DNA of 64,000 bases from Thermaceae bacterium (GTDB lineage Bacteria > Deinococcota > Deinococci > Deinococcales > Thermaceae), in the NCBI GenBank assembly GCA_015478585.1, contig JADMIM010000004.1, forward strand, positions 1 through 64,000, in the 5' to 3' direction. Position numbers and translations under genes: made by a program. A model generated the notes under the pieces. It was not told where the DNA came from, made no database searches, and worked only from the letters and a program-made list of their open reading frames with translations. Shown piece by piece: positions 1 to 8,082 of the stretch. How positions within the stretch are numbered: the first letter of the stretch is position 1; every line of letters starts with the position of its first letter.

Positions 1-1
1 G

Positions 2-412
2 CTGCAAGTGGCCTTTCACAGTGTTATCGCGGAGCAAGAGGGCAGTTTCAGTTATCCACAGGTCGAGACAGCAATTGTGGATAAGTTGATCCGCCGCCAC
101 CCGCACGTTTTTGGCAATATCCGGGCCGACACCCCAGAGCAGGTCGTAACCAACTGGCAGGCCATCAAGCAGGCCGAGGGCAAAACCCAGAAATCGGTGT
201 GCGACCAAGTGCCACGCAGCTTGGGAGCACTCGCTAGAGCCACCGAGATTCAGAAAAAGCTCAACCTACCCAAAGGTTCCAAGGAGGCGGTGGTGGGGGC
301 GCTCGAGGCTGGAGACTTGGCCGAAGTCCTGTGGCAACTAGTAGCCCTGGCTCGCCACGAAGGGCTCAACCCGGAAATTCTGCTGCGCGAGCGGTGCGAA
401 AAAGCATGTTAA
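2..412 (+). CDS. mazG: MazG nucleoside triphosphate pyrophosphohydrolase, 3' part
   Basis: The reading frame is open from the window edge, so this is the C-terminal part of a longer protein; the GTG at 8 is an internal Val (..LQVAFHSVIAEQEG..). The segment KLIRRHPHVFGNI with the following acidic/hydrophobic helices is the characteristic C-terminal domain of MazG, a house-cleaning enzyme that hydrolyses (d)NTPs to monophosphates plus pyrophosphate in the cytoplasm. The TAA stop at 410-412 already belongs to a small inverted-repeat patch that runs to the next gene. The Nudix gene follows on the same strand 72 bp later, another nucleotide-sanitising type of enzyme. Family assignment is by motif recognition only. 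Confidence 0.85.
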   Translation: MQVAFHSVIAEQEGSFSYPQVETAIVDKLIRRHPHVFGNIRADTPEQVVTNWQAIKQAEGKTQKSVCDQVPRSLGALARATEIQKKLNLPKGSKEAVVGALEAGDLAEVLWQLVALARHEGLNPEILLRERCEKAC

Positions 413-484
413 CCGTTTACGGTTCACCGTTGACCGAAAAGACGGTTTTGTGGTCAATCACAAACGGTAAACGGTAAACGGTTT
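411..484. repeat. short inverted repeat patch between mazG and nudix gene
   Basis: The left arm AACCGTTTACGG (from 411) is matched in inverted orientation by a right arm containing CGGTAAACGGTAAACGGTTT (up to 484), itself a tandem of CGGTAAA. It abuts the mazG stop and runs up to the ATG of the next gene. Similar wording (GGTTTACGG, CAACCGTTAA) recurs at 58512-58538 in another intergenic gap. Confidence 0.6.
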
Positions 485-1075
485 ATGAAATCCGAAATCC
501 TCCGAGCTGCCGTGCAGAACTCCCCCCAATCGCTCTTGCTACCCAAGGGCTTTGTGGATGCGGCGGTACTGCTACCAGTGTGGCAAAACCAACTCTTGTT
601 CACCGTACGCAGCGCCGATTTAGCCCATCATGCCGCGCAGATTAGCTTTCCCGGTGGGCGCTTCGACAACGGTGAGACCGCAGAACAAGCGGCCCTGCGC
701 GAAGCCTGGGAAGAGGTAGGGATAGAACCCTCGAGCGTGGAAATCTTGGGCCACTTGAACCCCACCCTCTCCCCTTTCGGCTATCGGGTTTTTCCACTGC
801 TGGGGCAGCTTTGGCAGGAGCCCATCCTCAACCCCAGCCCGGAAGAGGTTAGCGAAGTTTTGTGGGTTCCTATCGAGGAATTGCTCGAGGCTCCGGCCTA
901 TTCCGAGGAGCGCACGGTTTCTCGAGCCAATCAACCCCCGCTAGACCCCCAGGATGCCGTGAGGTGGGGGCCAAGTAGCTTCAAGCGTCTGGTCTGGCAC
1001 TACCCCTGGCGCGGCTACGACATCTGGGGTATGACCGGAAATATCGTTCACGACCTCCTGGAGCGTATCCGATAG
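485..1075 (+). CDS. Nudix hydrolase, CoA pyrophosphatase-like
   Basis: 196 aa. The Nudix box is complete: G-R-F-D-N-G-E-T-A then R-E-A-W-E-E-V-G-I (about residues 58-79), which binds the divalent metal and cleaves X-linked nucleoside diphosphates. Just upstream, residues around FTVRSADLAHHAAQISFPGGR resemble the CoA-pyrophosphatase signature, in which RS..L..H.GQ.SFPGG precedes the box, so CoA or acyl-CoA is the likeliest substrate class. The ATG lies directly after the repeat patch; there is no obvious Shine-Dalgarno, so the gene may be co-transcribed with mazG or leaderless. Substrate is inferred. Confidence 0.85.
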   Translation: MKSEILRAAVQNSPQSLLLPKGFVDAAVLLPVWQNQLLFTVRSADLAHHAAQISFPGGRFDNGETAEQAALREAWEEVGIEPSSVEILGHLNPTLSPFGYRVFPLLGQLWQEPILNPSPEEVSEVLWVPIEELLEAPAYSEERTVSRANQPPLDPQDAVRWGPSSFKRLVWHYPWRGYDIWGMTGNIVHDLLERIR

Positions 1076-1165
1076 CCTCACCCAGTTTATTGCGATGCCT
1101 GGTTATCGCGGTTCTCTGCTCAGATGAGCCCAGCAAATAGGCTCAGGCTACCCCAAGGTTCTTTG

Positions 1166-1179
1166 CGAAAACCGCTCTA
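1166..1179 (-). repeat. TA-GAGCGGTTTTC element, single end, at stop codon
   Basis: On the minus strand 1179 to 1166 reads TAGAGCGGTTTTCG, the terminal inverted repeat of the element whose complete copy is at 63779-63898. The TAG is the stop codon of the MBL-fold gene. Only the end is recognisable here; the interior appears lost or diverged. Confidence 0.65.
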
Positions 1180-1863
1180 GCTGGGGTAGCGGACATAATC
1201 CAGCACCCACACTCGAGTCTGACCTGGGAGGCGTTCTTTGCTAATCTCGACCTCGCTGGCGAGGGCAAACTCTACTTGCTCATCGGGGAAAAACTGCAAA
1301 AATGACTCGATCCAGAAGGTGTTGCGGGGCTTGTAGCTAAGGGTGCGGAAGTGCATGGGAATCACCCATTTGGGCCGGATTACGTCAATCGCGGTTTTGA
1401 GGTCGGGCAGGTCTAGGGTAGGATGTCCACCCGCCAGCGCCAAGAGAATATCCACACCCGCGAAAAACTCGAGCTGCTCTGGGCTCAGCGCATTGCCCAT
1501 GTCGCCCATATGTCCGACCTGGATGCCGTCCATCTCGAGGCGGTACATTCCGTTTTGGTCGGGGTCGTGCTCGGCGTGGTTCAGGGCTTCCATAGCTTGC
1601 ACGGCCCGAAACTCGATTCCGTGCTCGATCCTGGGCTGCCCGATTTGGGCTAGATGCAGGGCGTTGATTACCAGCGGGTGGCCCGGAATCAAATCCGAGC
1701 GACAGTGAAAGCTATCGTTGTCGGAGGAGACAATCACCATATCGGCGGTCTCCCGGATAGGTGGATACCCCGCGGTCTCGGGGGTGTAGGGGTCGGTGAT
1801 GATGCTTACCCCTCGGGCTGAGGTCAGGCGAAAGGCTGCGTGTCCGTACCATTTGAGTTTCAT
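1177..1863 (-). CDS. metallo-beta-lactamase-fold protein with degenerate metal motif
   Basis: 228 aa. The start MKLKWYGHAAFRL and the later segments ITDPY, GHMGD and PMHF follow the COG2220/UlaG-like MBL layout. The usual H-x-H-x-D-H metal motif after the second strand is replaced by S-S-D-N-D-S-F-H (about residues 46-53), so at least two histidine ligands are missing. Catalysis should not be assumed. The gene ends in a TAG that is also the first three bases of a TAGAGCGGTTTTC repeat end (1179 to 1166). Confidence 0.75.
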   Translation of the reverse strand: MKLKWYGHAAFRLTSARGVSIITDPYTPETAGYPPIRETADMVIVSSDNDSFHCRSDLIPGHPLVINALHLAQIGQPRIEHGIEFRAVQAMEALNHAEHDPDQNGMYRLEMDGIQVGHMGDMGNALSPEQLEFFAGVDILLALAGGHPTLDLPDLKTAIDVIRPKWVIPMHFRTLSYKPRNTFWIESFLQFFPDEQVEFALASEVEISKERLPGQTRVWVLDYVRYPS

Positions 1864-1912
1864 TGCGATTCCTCGAGGTAATTAGATTTATCCCACTTGT
1901 CCACAAACCGTT

Positions 1913-3073
1913 CTAGGGATTGGGTAAAAGGATGATTTTAGAGTCCTCCCGCCGCTCCAGGCGCTTGAAAGCAGCAACGGCCTCGCTCAAAGGCAAAATG
2001 GCACTGACCATGGGGCGCATCTCGAGGCGACCCGAGGCCATCAGGCGAATCACATTGGGAAAGGTTCCGTGTCCGGCATGGCCCAGCGAGCCTGCCAGTT
2101 GAACCCCGCGCACTTGGTAGTGCTCCAGCGAGAGTGGGGTGGGTTTTTCCGAGCGCCCAATGTGAGCGATGGTGGCCCCCACCGCTAAGCCGTTGGTTAG
2201 TGGGGTGAGGGTGTGAGCAGGGGCTCCAGCGGCTTCTACCACGAAGTCTACGCCCTGCCCACGGGTCAGCTCGAGCAACGCTTGATTCAGATCCAGGCCG
2301 GTGGGGTTGAGGGTGCTTGTCGCGCCGAGTTTTTGGGCCATCTGAAGGCGCTGCTCGGAGACATCGAAAGCGATAATTTGCGAGGCTCCGGCAGCCTTGG
2401 CTAAGCCAATGGCCGCCAGGCCGATAGGGCCGCCGCCAAACACCGCGACGTAGTTACCGGGTTTCCAGGTCGAGAGGCGGTTGAACATGGCGTGGTACGA
2501 AACCCCACAGGGCTCCACCATGGCCCCCAAAATTAAGGCCTCGGACTCGCTACCGGTGTGCTCGGCCAGTTCGTCGAGTTTCCAGCAGTATTTAGCGGCC
2601 ACCGCGATGTACTGAGCCATGGCTCCTGGAGTGGTAAAGCCCAGCTCCTCGAGCTGGGTGCAGTGGTTGACTAACCCACGGCGGCAAGCATCGCAGATGC
2701 CGCACCAATGTACCTCCTCGCAAGCCACCAAGTCCCCCACCTGGAGTCCTTTGACCTCTTTACCCACTTCCACCACCCGGCCCGCGAACTCGTGCCCCAG
2801 GATGTTGGGGAAGCGGGTCAGACCTGGGTAAAGGATATAGCCCTCGCTATCGGCCTCGTACATGTGCATATCCGAGCCGCAAATACCCACCGCACCCACC
2901 TGAATTAGCACCTGGTCACCTCGCAGTTGGGGGTCGGGAAGCGAGCCAAGCTCGAGACGGGGGTTTTTCCAGACCTGAGAACCGCTCTTGGCCCTGTGGG
3001 TCTGCACTTCCGAAGGGCTGGGGATATAACTGGGCCGGGGCTGCCAATCTGCGAAGAGCTGTAAGGCGTTCAT
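1913..3073 (-). CDS. zinc-dependent dehydrogenase, scyllo-inosose 3-dehydrogenase-like
   Basis: 386 aa from the ATG at 3073. It is an MDR-family NAD(P)-dependent alcohol/polyol dehydrogenase: catalytic-zinc elements CGSD and GHE, structural-zinc cysteines in CGICDACRRGLVNHC, and the Rossmann motif GGGPIGLAAIG. The start (MNALQLF.DW.PRP) and the phrases SEGYILYPGLTRFP and GHAGHGTFP strongly resemble the Thermotoga myo-inositol-pathway enzyme type that oxidises scyllo-inosose. The open frame continues upstream to 3232, but that part overlaps the divergent GntR gene and promoter, so 3073 is preferred. Divergent from a GntR gene with a shared operator. Substrate is inferred from resemblance. Confidence 0.8.
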   Translation of the reverse strand: MNALQLFADWQPRPSYIPSPSEVQTHRAKSGSQVWKNPRLELGSLPDPQLRGDQVLIQVGAVGICGSDMHMYEADSEGYILYPGLTRFPNILGHEFAGRVVEVGKEVKGLQVGDLVACEEVHWCGICDACRRGLVNHCTQLEELGFTTPGAMAQYIAVAAKYCWKLDELAEHTGSESEALILGAMVEPCGVSYHAMFNRLSTWKPGNYVAVFGGGPIGLAAIGLAKAAGASQIIAFDVSEQRLQMAQKLGATSTLNPTGLDLNQALLELTRGQGVDFVVEAAGAPAHTLTPLTNGLAVGATIAHIGRSEKPTPLSLEHYQVRGVQLAGSLGHAGHGTFPNVIRLMASGRLEMRPMVSAILPLSEAVAAFKRLERREDSKIILLPNP

Positions 3074-3075
3074 GG

Positions 3076-3112
3076 TTGACACTATTTTGAGATATGATAT
3101 ATCATTCGTCAA
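3076..3112. promoter_or_regulatory. overlapping divergent promoters with 12-bp palindromic operator
   Basis: The perfect palindrome ATGATATATCAT lies at 3094-3105. Minus strand (dehydrogenase): TTGACG at 3112-3107, 17-bp spacer, CAAAAT at 3089-3084, start site predicted only a few bases before the ATG. Plus strand (gntR): TTGACA at 3076-3081 with an AT-rich -10 inside the palindrome. A protein bound at the palindrome would block both promoters; the adjacent GntR regulator is the obvious candidate. Confidence 0.7.
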
Positions 3113-3115
3113 GCT

Positions 3116-3805
3116 ATGGCCCGCCGCCTTGAAGCCCGGCCCGAACTCAACCTCAGGCTCGAGCCAAGACTGGGGACAAACCGCACCAAAGAGGTCTACG
3201 AAACCCTCAAAGAGGCTATCCTGACCCAACAATTACCCCCCACCACTCCGCTTATTGAGTCGCAACTGGCCCAAGCCTTGGGGCTGAGCAAAACCCCTGT
3301 GCGCGAAGCTTTGCTGCACCTAGCCAACGAGGGCTTGGTAAACCTCGAGCCCATCAAGGGGGCTAGCGTGCACAGTCTGTCCTTGAGCGAAATCAGGGAT
3401 ATTTTCGAGATGCGCTTGCACCTCGAGCCCCTGGCCCTCATCCAAAGTGCTCCGCTTTTGTCCGAAGCCGAGCTAGGGGCGCTCGAGCAGCTTCTAGTGG
3501 AGGCCGAAAGTGCTTTGGTCAAGCCAGATTTTGCCCGTCTGAGCCTGCTGAACCTTCAGTTTCACCGGGGGTTATATTCGGCGGCATCCAACCGCCTGCT
3601 GGTGGGGTGGCTGGATAGTTTGGGCGAGCGCCGCCGGTTGCTTTCACTGCAAGGCTGGCAGCGCCACAACCGCAGTTTGGCCGAGTGGCAGGAGCATCGC
3701 GCTATTCTGAGGGCCGTCCAAAAAGGCCAGACTGAAGTGGCCGCGCTGCGTTTACGCGAACATATCGAGCAGTTTTATGCTCTGCTCGAGCACCCCCAGG
3801 AGTAG
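3116..3805 (+). CDS. GntR-family regulator, FCD (FadR) subfamily
   Basis: 229 aa. N-terminal winged helix at about residues 20-90 (LKEAILTQQLPPTTPLIESQLAQALG.SKTPVREAL), followed by an all-helical FCD effector domain (DIFEMR...LEPLAL..., later FH and H residues at metal-ligand-like positions). It probably represses the divergent dehydrogenase and its own operon through the palindrome at 3094-3105, responding to a carboxylate or sugar acid as is usual for FCD regulators. The downstream DapA-like gene starts 2 bp after the stop, so the two are co-transcribed. Effector unknown. Confidence 0.88.
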   Translation: MARRLEARPELNLRLEPRLGTNRTKEVYETLKEAILTQQLPPTTPLIESQLAQALGLSKTPVREALLHLANEGLVNLEPIKGASVHSLSLSEIRDIFEMRLHLEPLALIQSAPLLSEAELGALEQLLVEAESALVKPDFARLSLLNLQFHRGLYSAASNRLLVGWLDSLGERRRLLSLQGWQRHNRSLAEWQEHRAILRAVQKGQTEVAALRLREHIEQFYALLEHPQE

Positions 3806-3807
3806 CT

Positions 3808-4734
3808 ATGCTCTCAGGAATCATTCCTATCGTGTTCGTTCCCTTTGACTCCTCGGGCCAGATTGACCCCGCCGGTTTGCGCCGTATTGTGCAGTTCGAG
3901 TTGGCTGGAGGGGCCGATGGTCTGGGCATCAATGGTTTTGCTTCGGAAGCCTACAAACTCAGCGATGCCGAGCGCCAGCGCACCGCCGAAATTGTGACCT
4001 ACGAGCTGGGTGGGGCAATTCCCCTTGTAATTGGTCTGGCCGCGGGCTCCACCGAAGCCGCCATAGCCCAAGCCAGGGACTTGGAAGCCCTAGGGCCTGC
4101 AGCCTATATGGTTCTGCCCCCATCCACCATGAACAATGGCCCCCAGGCTCTAATTGACCATTATGTCCATGTGGCCCAAGCCACCGAAGTTCCCCTGATG
4201 GTTCAGCAGTCGCCCCACATTCCGCAATACGCCCACTGTTTGCTTTCTGCCGAACAACTCGCCGAGATGGTACACCGCTCTATGGGGATACGCTACTTCA
4301 AAATTGAAGGAGGGGGTGCGTCCGAGCGGATGCAGGCTCTGGCCCCTTTGCTGCCTCCGGGGGTGGGGTTGTTTGGCGGGGTGGGGGGCCTGACTTTTTT
4401 GGACGAACTCGAGGCTGGGGCGGCAGGGGTGATTCCTGGAGTGGGGTTCAACGAGGTGTTTCAGCAGGCCTGGGCGGCCTGGAAAGAAGGCCAGCGGGCC
4501 AGGGTGCGCGAACGATTGACCCACTATCAGCCCTTGGTCAGTGCGGTCTCGAGCAAGGGACACGAGTTTTCCCTGCACGCTCGCAAACGCCTGATGCAGC
4601 GCCTCGGCCTGATTGAGAGCGCCTACGTACGCAGCCCCAGCATCCAGCCCAGCGAGGCCGAGATACTCGAGGTGTTTGCCGTAGCAGACCAATACCAGTT
4701 ACGGATTGCCCAGCCGGAGATCAAACCCCGCTAG
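3808..4734 (+). CDS. DapA/NAL-family aldolase or lyase (not true DapA)
   Basis: 308 aa TIM-barrel protein of the dihydrodipicolinate synthase/N-acetylneuraminate lyase superfamily. The Schiff-base lysine is K165 (RYFKIEGG). The usual catalytic tyrosine strand (YN.P) reads VQQSP at about 132-136, and the pyruvate-binding GTTGE motif reads GINGFASE, so a different substrate from DHDPS is expected. It is coupled to gntR and lies beside an inositol-type dehydrogenase and an MFS carrier, which points to a small catabolic cluster for a sugar acid or polyol derivative. The exact reaction is not deducible. Confidence 0.75.
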   Translation: MLSGIIPIVFVPFDSSGQIDPAGLRRIVQFELAGGADGLGINGFASEAYKLSDAERQRTAEIVTYELGGAIPLVIGLAAGSTEAAIAQARDLEALGPAAYMVLPPSTMNNGPQALIDHYVHVAQATEVPLMVQQSPHIPQYAHCLLSAEQLAEMVHRSMGIRYFKIEGGGASERMQALAPLLPPGVGLFGGVGGLTFLDELEAGAAGVIPGVGFNEVFQQAWAAWKEGQRARVRERLTHYQPLVSAVSSKGHEFSLHARKRLMQRLGLIESAYVRSPSIQPSEAEILEVFAVADQYQLRIAQPEIKPR

Positions 4735-4832
4735 GCTGGCTCCGGTAGCAGCCGGGGGTCGCCCGATACTCGCCATCCCTATCCCCACCCAACCCTGGCG
4801 CTTCTCACGCCAACTGACCATAATCGTATCTC

Positions 4833-6080
4833 GTGCGTCTCCTTCCTCTGTCGGAACCTGCTCGTTCGCAACGTCTTTCGATTTGGGAAGGAATGCTGGC
4901 GATTTTATTCATCACCTGGAGCACCGGGGTGGTGATGACGGGTTATGCCTTGTGGCTGGGCGCGACTCCAGCGGTATTGGCGGCCTTGGGGGCCCTGCCT
5001 TCAGTGGGCCAACTAGCAGCTCCACTGGCGCTTTTTGTCCGGGGCAGCCGTAAAGGTCTGAGTGTTTTGCTGGCGGGTGGGGGCCGGGCCTTATTTGCCG
5101 GGGTACTCATCCTTCCCCTCCTGCCCGAGCACCTGCGGCTTCCGGGGCTGCTCTTGGTCGCAGCGCTCTCGCAGTTGGTGGTTGCTCCAGTTAACGTGCT
5201 CTGGACGAGTTGGATGGCCGACCTAGTGCCGGACAAGGAGCGCGGGCGCTACTTCGGCTTTCGCAATGCTTTTTTGGGGCTGGTAGGCACGCTGGGTAAC
5301 CTAGCCGCAGGCAGCCTGATTGACCACCTGGGCAAACCCTGGGGCTTTCTGCTGGTGCTTTTCGTGGGTGTGGGGGCCGGGGTAAGCGCGGTGTTTTTGC
5401 TCCGGCGGCAGTTTGAACCCCCCTTGAGCGCCGCCCCACCCCGCCTGGCCGAGTTGTTGGCCCCTTTTTCGGATCGTCGCTTCCGAGGATTTCTGGGTTT
5501 CGTGGTGCTGTTTATGGGTGCTGTTGCAACGGGGTCGTCCTTCGTGGTGCCCTTATTCTTGCAGTACGACCACATGACTTTTGCCCAGGTGGGCCTCTGG
5601 ACAGTTATTTCGGCCTCCTGTGGGCTAATTGTGGGGCCACTGTGGGGCCGCATCGCCGACCGCGCGGGGCACTGGCGGGTGCTGCTGTGGACGAGCAGCG
5701 TGGCCGCAGTGGTGCTACCCACCTTGTGGCTACTGGGGGGGCCAGGAAGGCTACAAACCATTTGGGCCGCCGCCATCTGCGACCCCCTGGCTTGGGCTGG
5801 CCTGGGTACGGCCCTGACCAACATAGCCCTGCAAAGCACGGTTCCCGAGAAGCGCAATGTCTATTTAGCCCTGTACTGGATGGCTTTCGCGGTGGGCGGA
5901 GTATTGGGGTCGCTGCTGGGCGGAACGCTGGGCAGTTTATACCATTCCACTGGGGGCCCGGCCTTGCTGGGGCCTAGCCCTTACCATCTGCCCATCGTGG
6001 TTTCGATGGGGCTGCGCTTGAGTGCAGTGTTCTACCTCTCCTGGAGAATTCGCCGCAACCTGCTGCTCGAGCCAAGATGA
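4833..6080 (+). CDS. MFS transporter
   Basis: 415 aa, about 12 hydrophobic segments, with the cytoplasmic loop DLVPDKERGRYFGFRNA between halves of the N-terminal bundle, typical of major facilitator carriers. Start is GTG at 4833 with no Shine-Dalgarno, 98 bp after the aldolase gene. It faces ferredoxin convergently. Probably moves the substrate of the preceding dehydrogenase/aldolase genes, but nothing in the sequence shows the substrate. Confidence 0.75.
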   Translation: MRLLPLSEPARSQRLSIWEGMLAILFITWSTGVVMTGYALWLGATPAVLAALGALPSVGQLAAPLALFVRGSRKGLSVLLAGGGRALFAGVLILPLLPEHLRLPGLLLVAALSQLVVAPVNVLWTSWMADLVPDKERGRYFGFRNAFLGLVGTLGNLAAGSLIDHLGKPWGFLLVLFVGVGAGVSAVFLLRRQFEPPLSAAPPRLAELLAPFSDRRFRGFLGFVVLFMGAVATGSSFVVPLFLQYDHMTFAQVGLWTVISASCGLIVGPLWGRIADRAGHWRVLLWTSSVAAVVLPTLWLLGGPGRLQTIWAAAICDPLAWAGLGTALTNIALQSTVPEKRNVYLALYWMAFAVGGVLGSLLGGTLGSLYHSTGGPALLGPSPYHLPIVVSMGLRLSAVFYLSWRIRRNLLLEPR

Positions 6081-6127
6081 AAACGCGCCCCGGAACAGGC
6101 CCAGAGCGCGCATAAACCTGTGATGCC

Positions 6128-6180
6128 GGCTTCACAAAGATGGGCCTCTAAAAAGTTTTGAATGCTAGCTTTGTGAAGCC
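6128..6180. repeat. 12-bp inverted repeat, 29-nt loop
   Basis: GGCTTCACAAAG (6128-6139) and CTTTGTGAAGCC (6169-6180) are exact inverted copies in the convergent gap between the MFS gene and ferredoxin. It may form a bidirectional 3'-end structure, but lacks a clear U tract. Confidence 0.6.
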
Positions 6181-6200
6181 TAGCAGACTCCTGCTAGTCG

Positions 6201-6234
6201 GGTTAGATACTCACCGAACGGTGAGTATCTAACC
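6201..6234 (-). terminator. perfect 15-bp hairpin just after ferredoxin gene
   Basis: GGTTAGATACTCACC and its exact complement enclose a 4-nt loop (6216-6219). It starts 10 nt past the ferredoxin stop and is followed on the minus strand by a second 7-bp hairpin (6180-6197). No U run follows, so it could be an mRNA-stabilising 3' structure rather than a classic intrinsic terminator. Confidence 0.55.
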
Positions 6235-6244
6235 GAACTTGGTA

Positions 6245-6484
6245 TTATTCCAAGCCCGAAAGCTTGCGGTTCTTGGCGGTATAGCTCTGCCAGTTCTCGG
6301 GCACGTCTTCTTCGGGGTAGATGGCTGAGACTGGACAGGCTGGAACACAGGCCCCGCAGTCAATGCACTCATCGGGGTGGATGTAAAACTGATCGCCGCC
6401 GTCGTAGATGCACTCTACCGGGCAGACTTCCACGCAGGACTTGTCTTTGGTTCCGATGCAGGGCTCGGTGATGATATGTGGCAT
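6245..6484 (-). CDS. 7Fe (3Fe-4S / 4Fe-4S) ferredoxin
   Basis: 79 aa, acidic. Cysteines C9, C17, C21, C25, C40, C43, C46 and C50 follow the Azotobacter FdI/Thermus pattern: C9, C17 and C50 would hold the 3Fe-4S cluster and C21, C40, C43 and C46 the 4Fe-4S cluster. It is a soluble low-potential electron carrier, for instance for 2-oxoacid oxidoreductases. A strong Shine-Dalgarno (AGGAGGT) precedes the ATG. Monocistronic, with its own promoter and 3' hairpins. Confidence 0.95.
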   Translation of the reverse strand: MPHIITEPCIGTKDKSCVEVCPVECIYDGGDQFYIHPDECIDCGACVPACPVSAIYPEEDVPENWQSYTAKNRKLSGLE

Positions 6485-6550
6485 ATTTAAGACCTCCTAG
6501 GGGTAAAAGTTCGGGATTGTTAGGGTGTGAGACACCCGCTAAAGCAGACC

Positions 6551-6579
6551 CTATTGTAAGGAATTTTGCCGGAAGTCAA
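6551..6579 (-). promoter_or_regulatory. ferredoxin promoter candidate
   Basis: Minus strand: TTGACT (6579-6574), 17-bp spacer, CAATAG (6556-6551); an overlapping TACAAT alternative would have a 15-bp spacer. It leaves a leader of roughly 60 nt before the ferredoxin ATG. Confidence 0.45.
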
Positions 6580-6637
6580 TGGGTTACAGACCTTCTTCGG
6601 GCCAAGGCTTATGCTGAATGGACGTTCAGGTACGGGG

Positions 6638-6666
6638 TTCACAGCAGGCATGAGTGAGTGTATAAA
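6638..6666 (+). promoter_or_regulatory. lysJ promoter
   Basis: TTCACA at 6638-6643, 17-bp spacer and TATAAA at 6661-6666, followed by a GGGGTGAGG Shine-Dalgarno just before the ATG at 6685. The leader is short and shows no riboswitch. Confidence 0.6.
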
Positions 6667-6684
6667 CGAATAAAGGGGTGAGGA

Positions 6685-7857
6685 ATGCAAACCATAACCA
6701 ACTGGCTCGAGCTAGAAAAAACCCACGACTCCGGTATTTACACCAAGCACGAGGTGGTCATCGTACGCGGCAAAGGCGCACGGGTGTGGGATAGCCAGGG
6801 CACTGAATACATTGACTGCGTGGGCGGCTACGGTGTAGCCAATCTGGGCCACTCCAACCCTTATGTGGTAGAGGCGGTCAAAAAGCAAGCCGAAACCCTG
6901 ATGATCATGCCGCAGACCCTGCCCAACGACAAACGGGCCGAGTTCTACGCGGCTTTGCAGGGCATTTTGCCCCCCACCCTCAACCGCTATTTCCCCTGCA
7001 ACTCCGGCACCGAGGCCAACGAGGCGGCTTTAAAGTTCGCCATGATGGCGACAAGCAAGCGCAAGTTTGTGGCAGCTATGCGGGGCTTCTCAGGTCGCAC
7101 CCTGGGCGCAGTGGCCCTTTCTTACGAAGCCAAATACCGCGAGCCTTTCGGTCCTTACGGGCACCAGGTAGTTTTTATCCCCTATAACAACCTCGAGGCT
7201 CTACGCGAAGCCGTAGACGACACGACCGCGGCAGTGTTCCTCGAGCCCGTCCAGGGCGAGGGCGGGGTGCGCCCGGCAACGGGGGAGTTCATTCAGGCGG
7301 CCCGGCAAATTACACAAGAGCGCGGCTGCCTGCTGATTCTCGACGAGATTCAGACCGGTATGGGCCGCACCGGCAAAATCTGGGGCTTCGAGCACTTCGG
7401 GGTCGTGCCCGATCTCATGACCGCAGCCAAGGCGCTGGGGGGCGGTGTACCCATCGGGGTTTGCGCGATGACCGCAGAGGTCGCGGGCAAGATGCCCAAG
7501 GGCGGGCACGGCACTACCTTTGGCGGCAACCCCTTGGCGATGGCGGCGGGGGTGGCGGCGATTCGCTACTTGGAGGACACCAAACTGTGGGAGCGCAGCG
7601 CCGAGTTGGGCGGATGGTTCGCCCAAGAGCTGCGTAAAATCGAGTCTCCCAAGGTGCGCGAGGTACGCGGTATGGGGCTGATGGTGGGGATGGAACTCAA
7701 AGAGAAATCGGCCCCCTACATTACCAAGCTCGAGCACGACCATCACATCCTCACCCTGGCCGCCGGGCCGACGGTAATTCGCTTCCTACCGCCTTTGGTG
7801 ATTGAGAAAAGCGACTTGGAGCGCGTGGTGGGGGCAGTGCGCGAGGTGCTCGCCTAG
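6685..7857 (+). CDS. lysJ: [LysW]-aminoadipate semialdehyde transaminase
   Basis: 390 aa class-III PLP aminotransferase of the ArgD/LysJ type. Blocks [51 protein letters not shown] and [15 protein letters not shown] match the Thermus LysJ pattern nearly throughout; the PLP lysine lies in TAAKALGGG. It transfers an amino group to the LysW-bound semialdehyde in the alpha-aminoadipate route to lysine and may also serve arginine synthesis. Own promoter upstream. lysK lies 1.5 kb downstream beyond an oppositely oriented transporter; LysW, LysX, LysZ and LysY are not in the window. Confidence 0.93.
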   Translation: MQTITNWLELEKTHDSGIYTKHEVVIVRGKGARVWDSQGTEYIDCVGGYGVANLGHSNPYVVEAVKKQAETLMIMPQTLPNDKRAEFYAALQGILPPTLNRYFPCNSGTEANEAALKFAMMATSKRKFVAAMRGFSGRTLGAVALSYEAKYREPFGPYGHQVVFIPYNNLEALREAVDDTTAAVFLEPVQGEGGVRPATGEFIQAARQITQERGCLLILDEIQTGMGRTGKIWGFEHFGVVPDLMTAAKALGGGVPIGVCAMTAEVAGKMPKGGHGTTFGGNPLAMAAGVAAIRYLEDTKLWERSAELGGWFAQELRKIESPKVREVRGMGLMVGMELKEKSAPYITKLEHDHHILTLAAGPTVIRFLPPLVIEKSDLERVVGAVREVLA

Positions 7858-7944
7858 AATCCGAAGGAGTGACCGCGTTTCTCGCAAATCTCCCGCACAG
7901 TTGAATTATGATGGGTGCGGGATGTTGCGCTCCTTGAGTACCGG

Positions 7945-8019
7945 CATCGCCCAGGTTAGCGGCAGAGCCGCTATGCGCTGTGCGCACCCCCTCCAGGTTA
8001 GCGGCAGAGCCGCTATGCG
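7945..8019. repeat. tandem copies of a double-hairpin palindromic element
   Basis: CCAGGTTAGCGGCAGAGCCG occurs twice (from 7951 and from 7993), each copy holding the 15-nt hairpin AGCGGC-AGA-GCCGCT (7958-7972 and 8000-8014). The first copy is followed by a second hairpin, ATGCGC-TGT-GCGCAC. The unit is clearly related, in inverted orientation, to 63523-63571, where it sits inside a coding region. Here it lies between lysJ and the convergent MFS gene. Confidence 0.8.
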
Positions 8020-8082
8020 GCTTCACTGGAGGGTAGCGTAAATGTGGGGAACACTGTTGGGTGCTTTGAAGGGTCTTTCTCT

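Noticed and set aside
3074-3232. N-terminal extension of the zinc dehydrogenase by 53 residues
   Set aside because: It would overlap the divergent GntR gene and the promoters; the family start matches the ATG at 3073.
7945-8019. Direct repeats as a CRISPR array
   Set aside because: Only two units, no uniform spacers, no cas genes, and a related copy lies inside a coding region.
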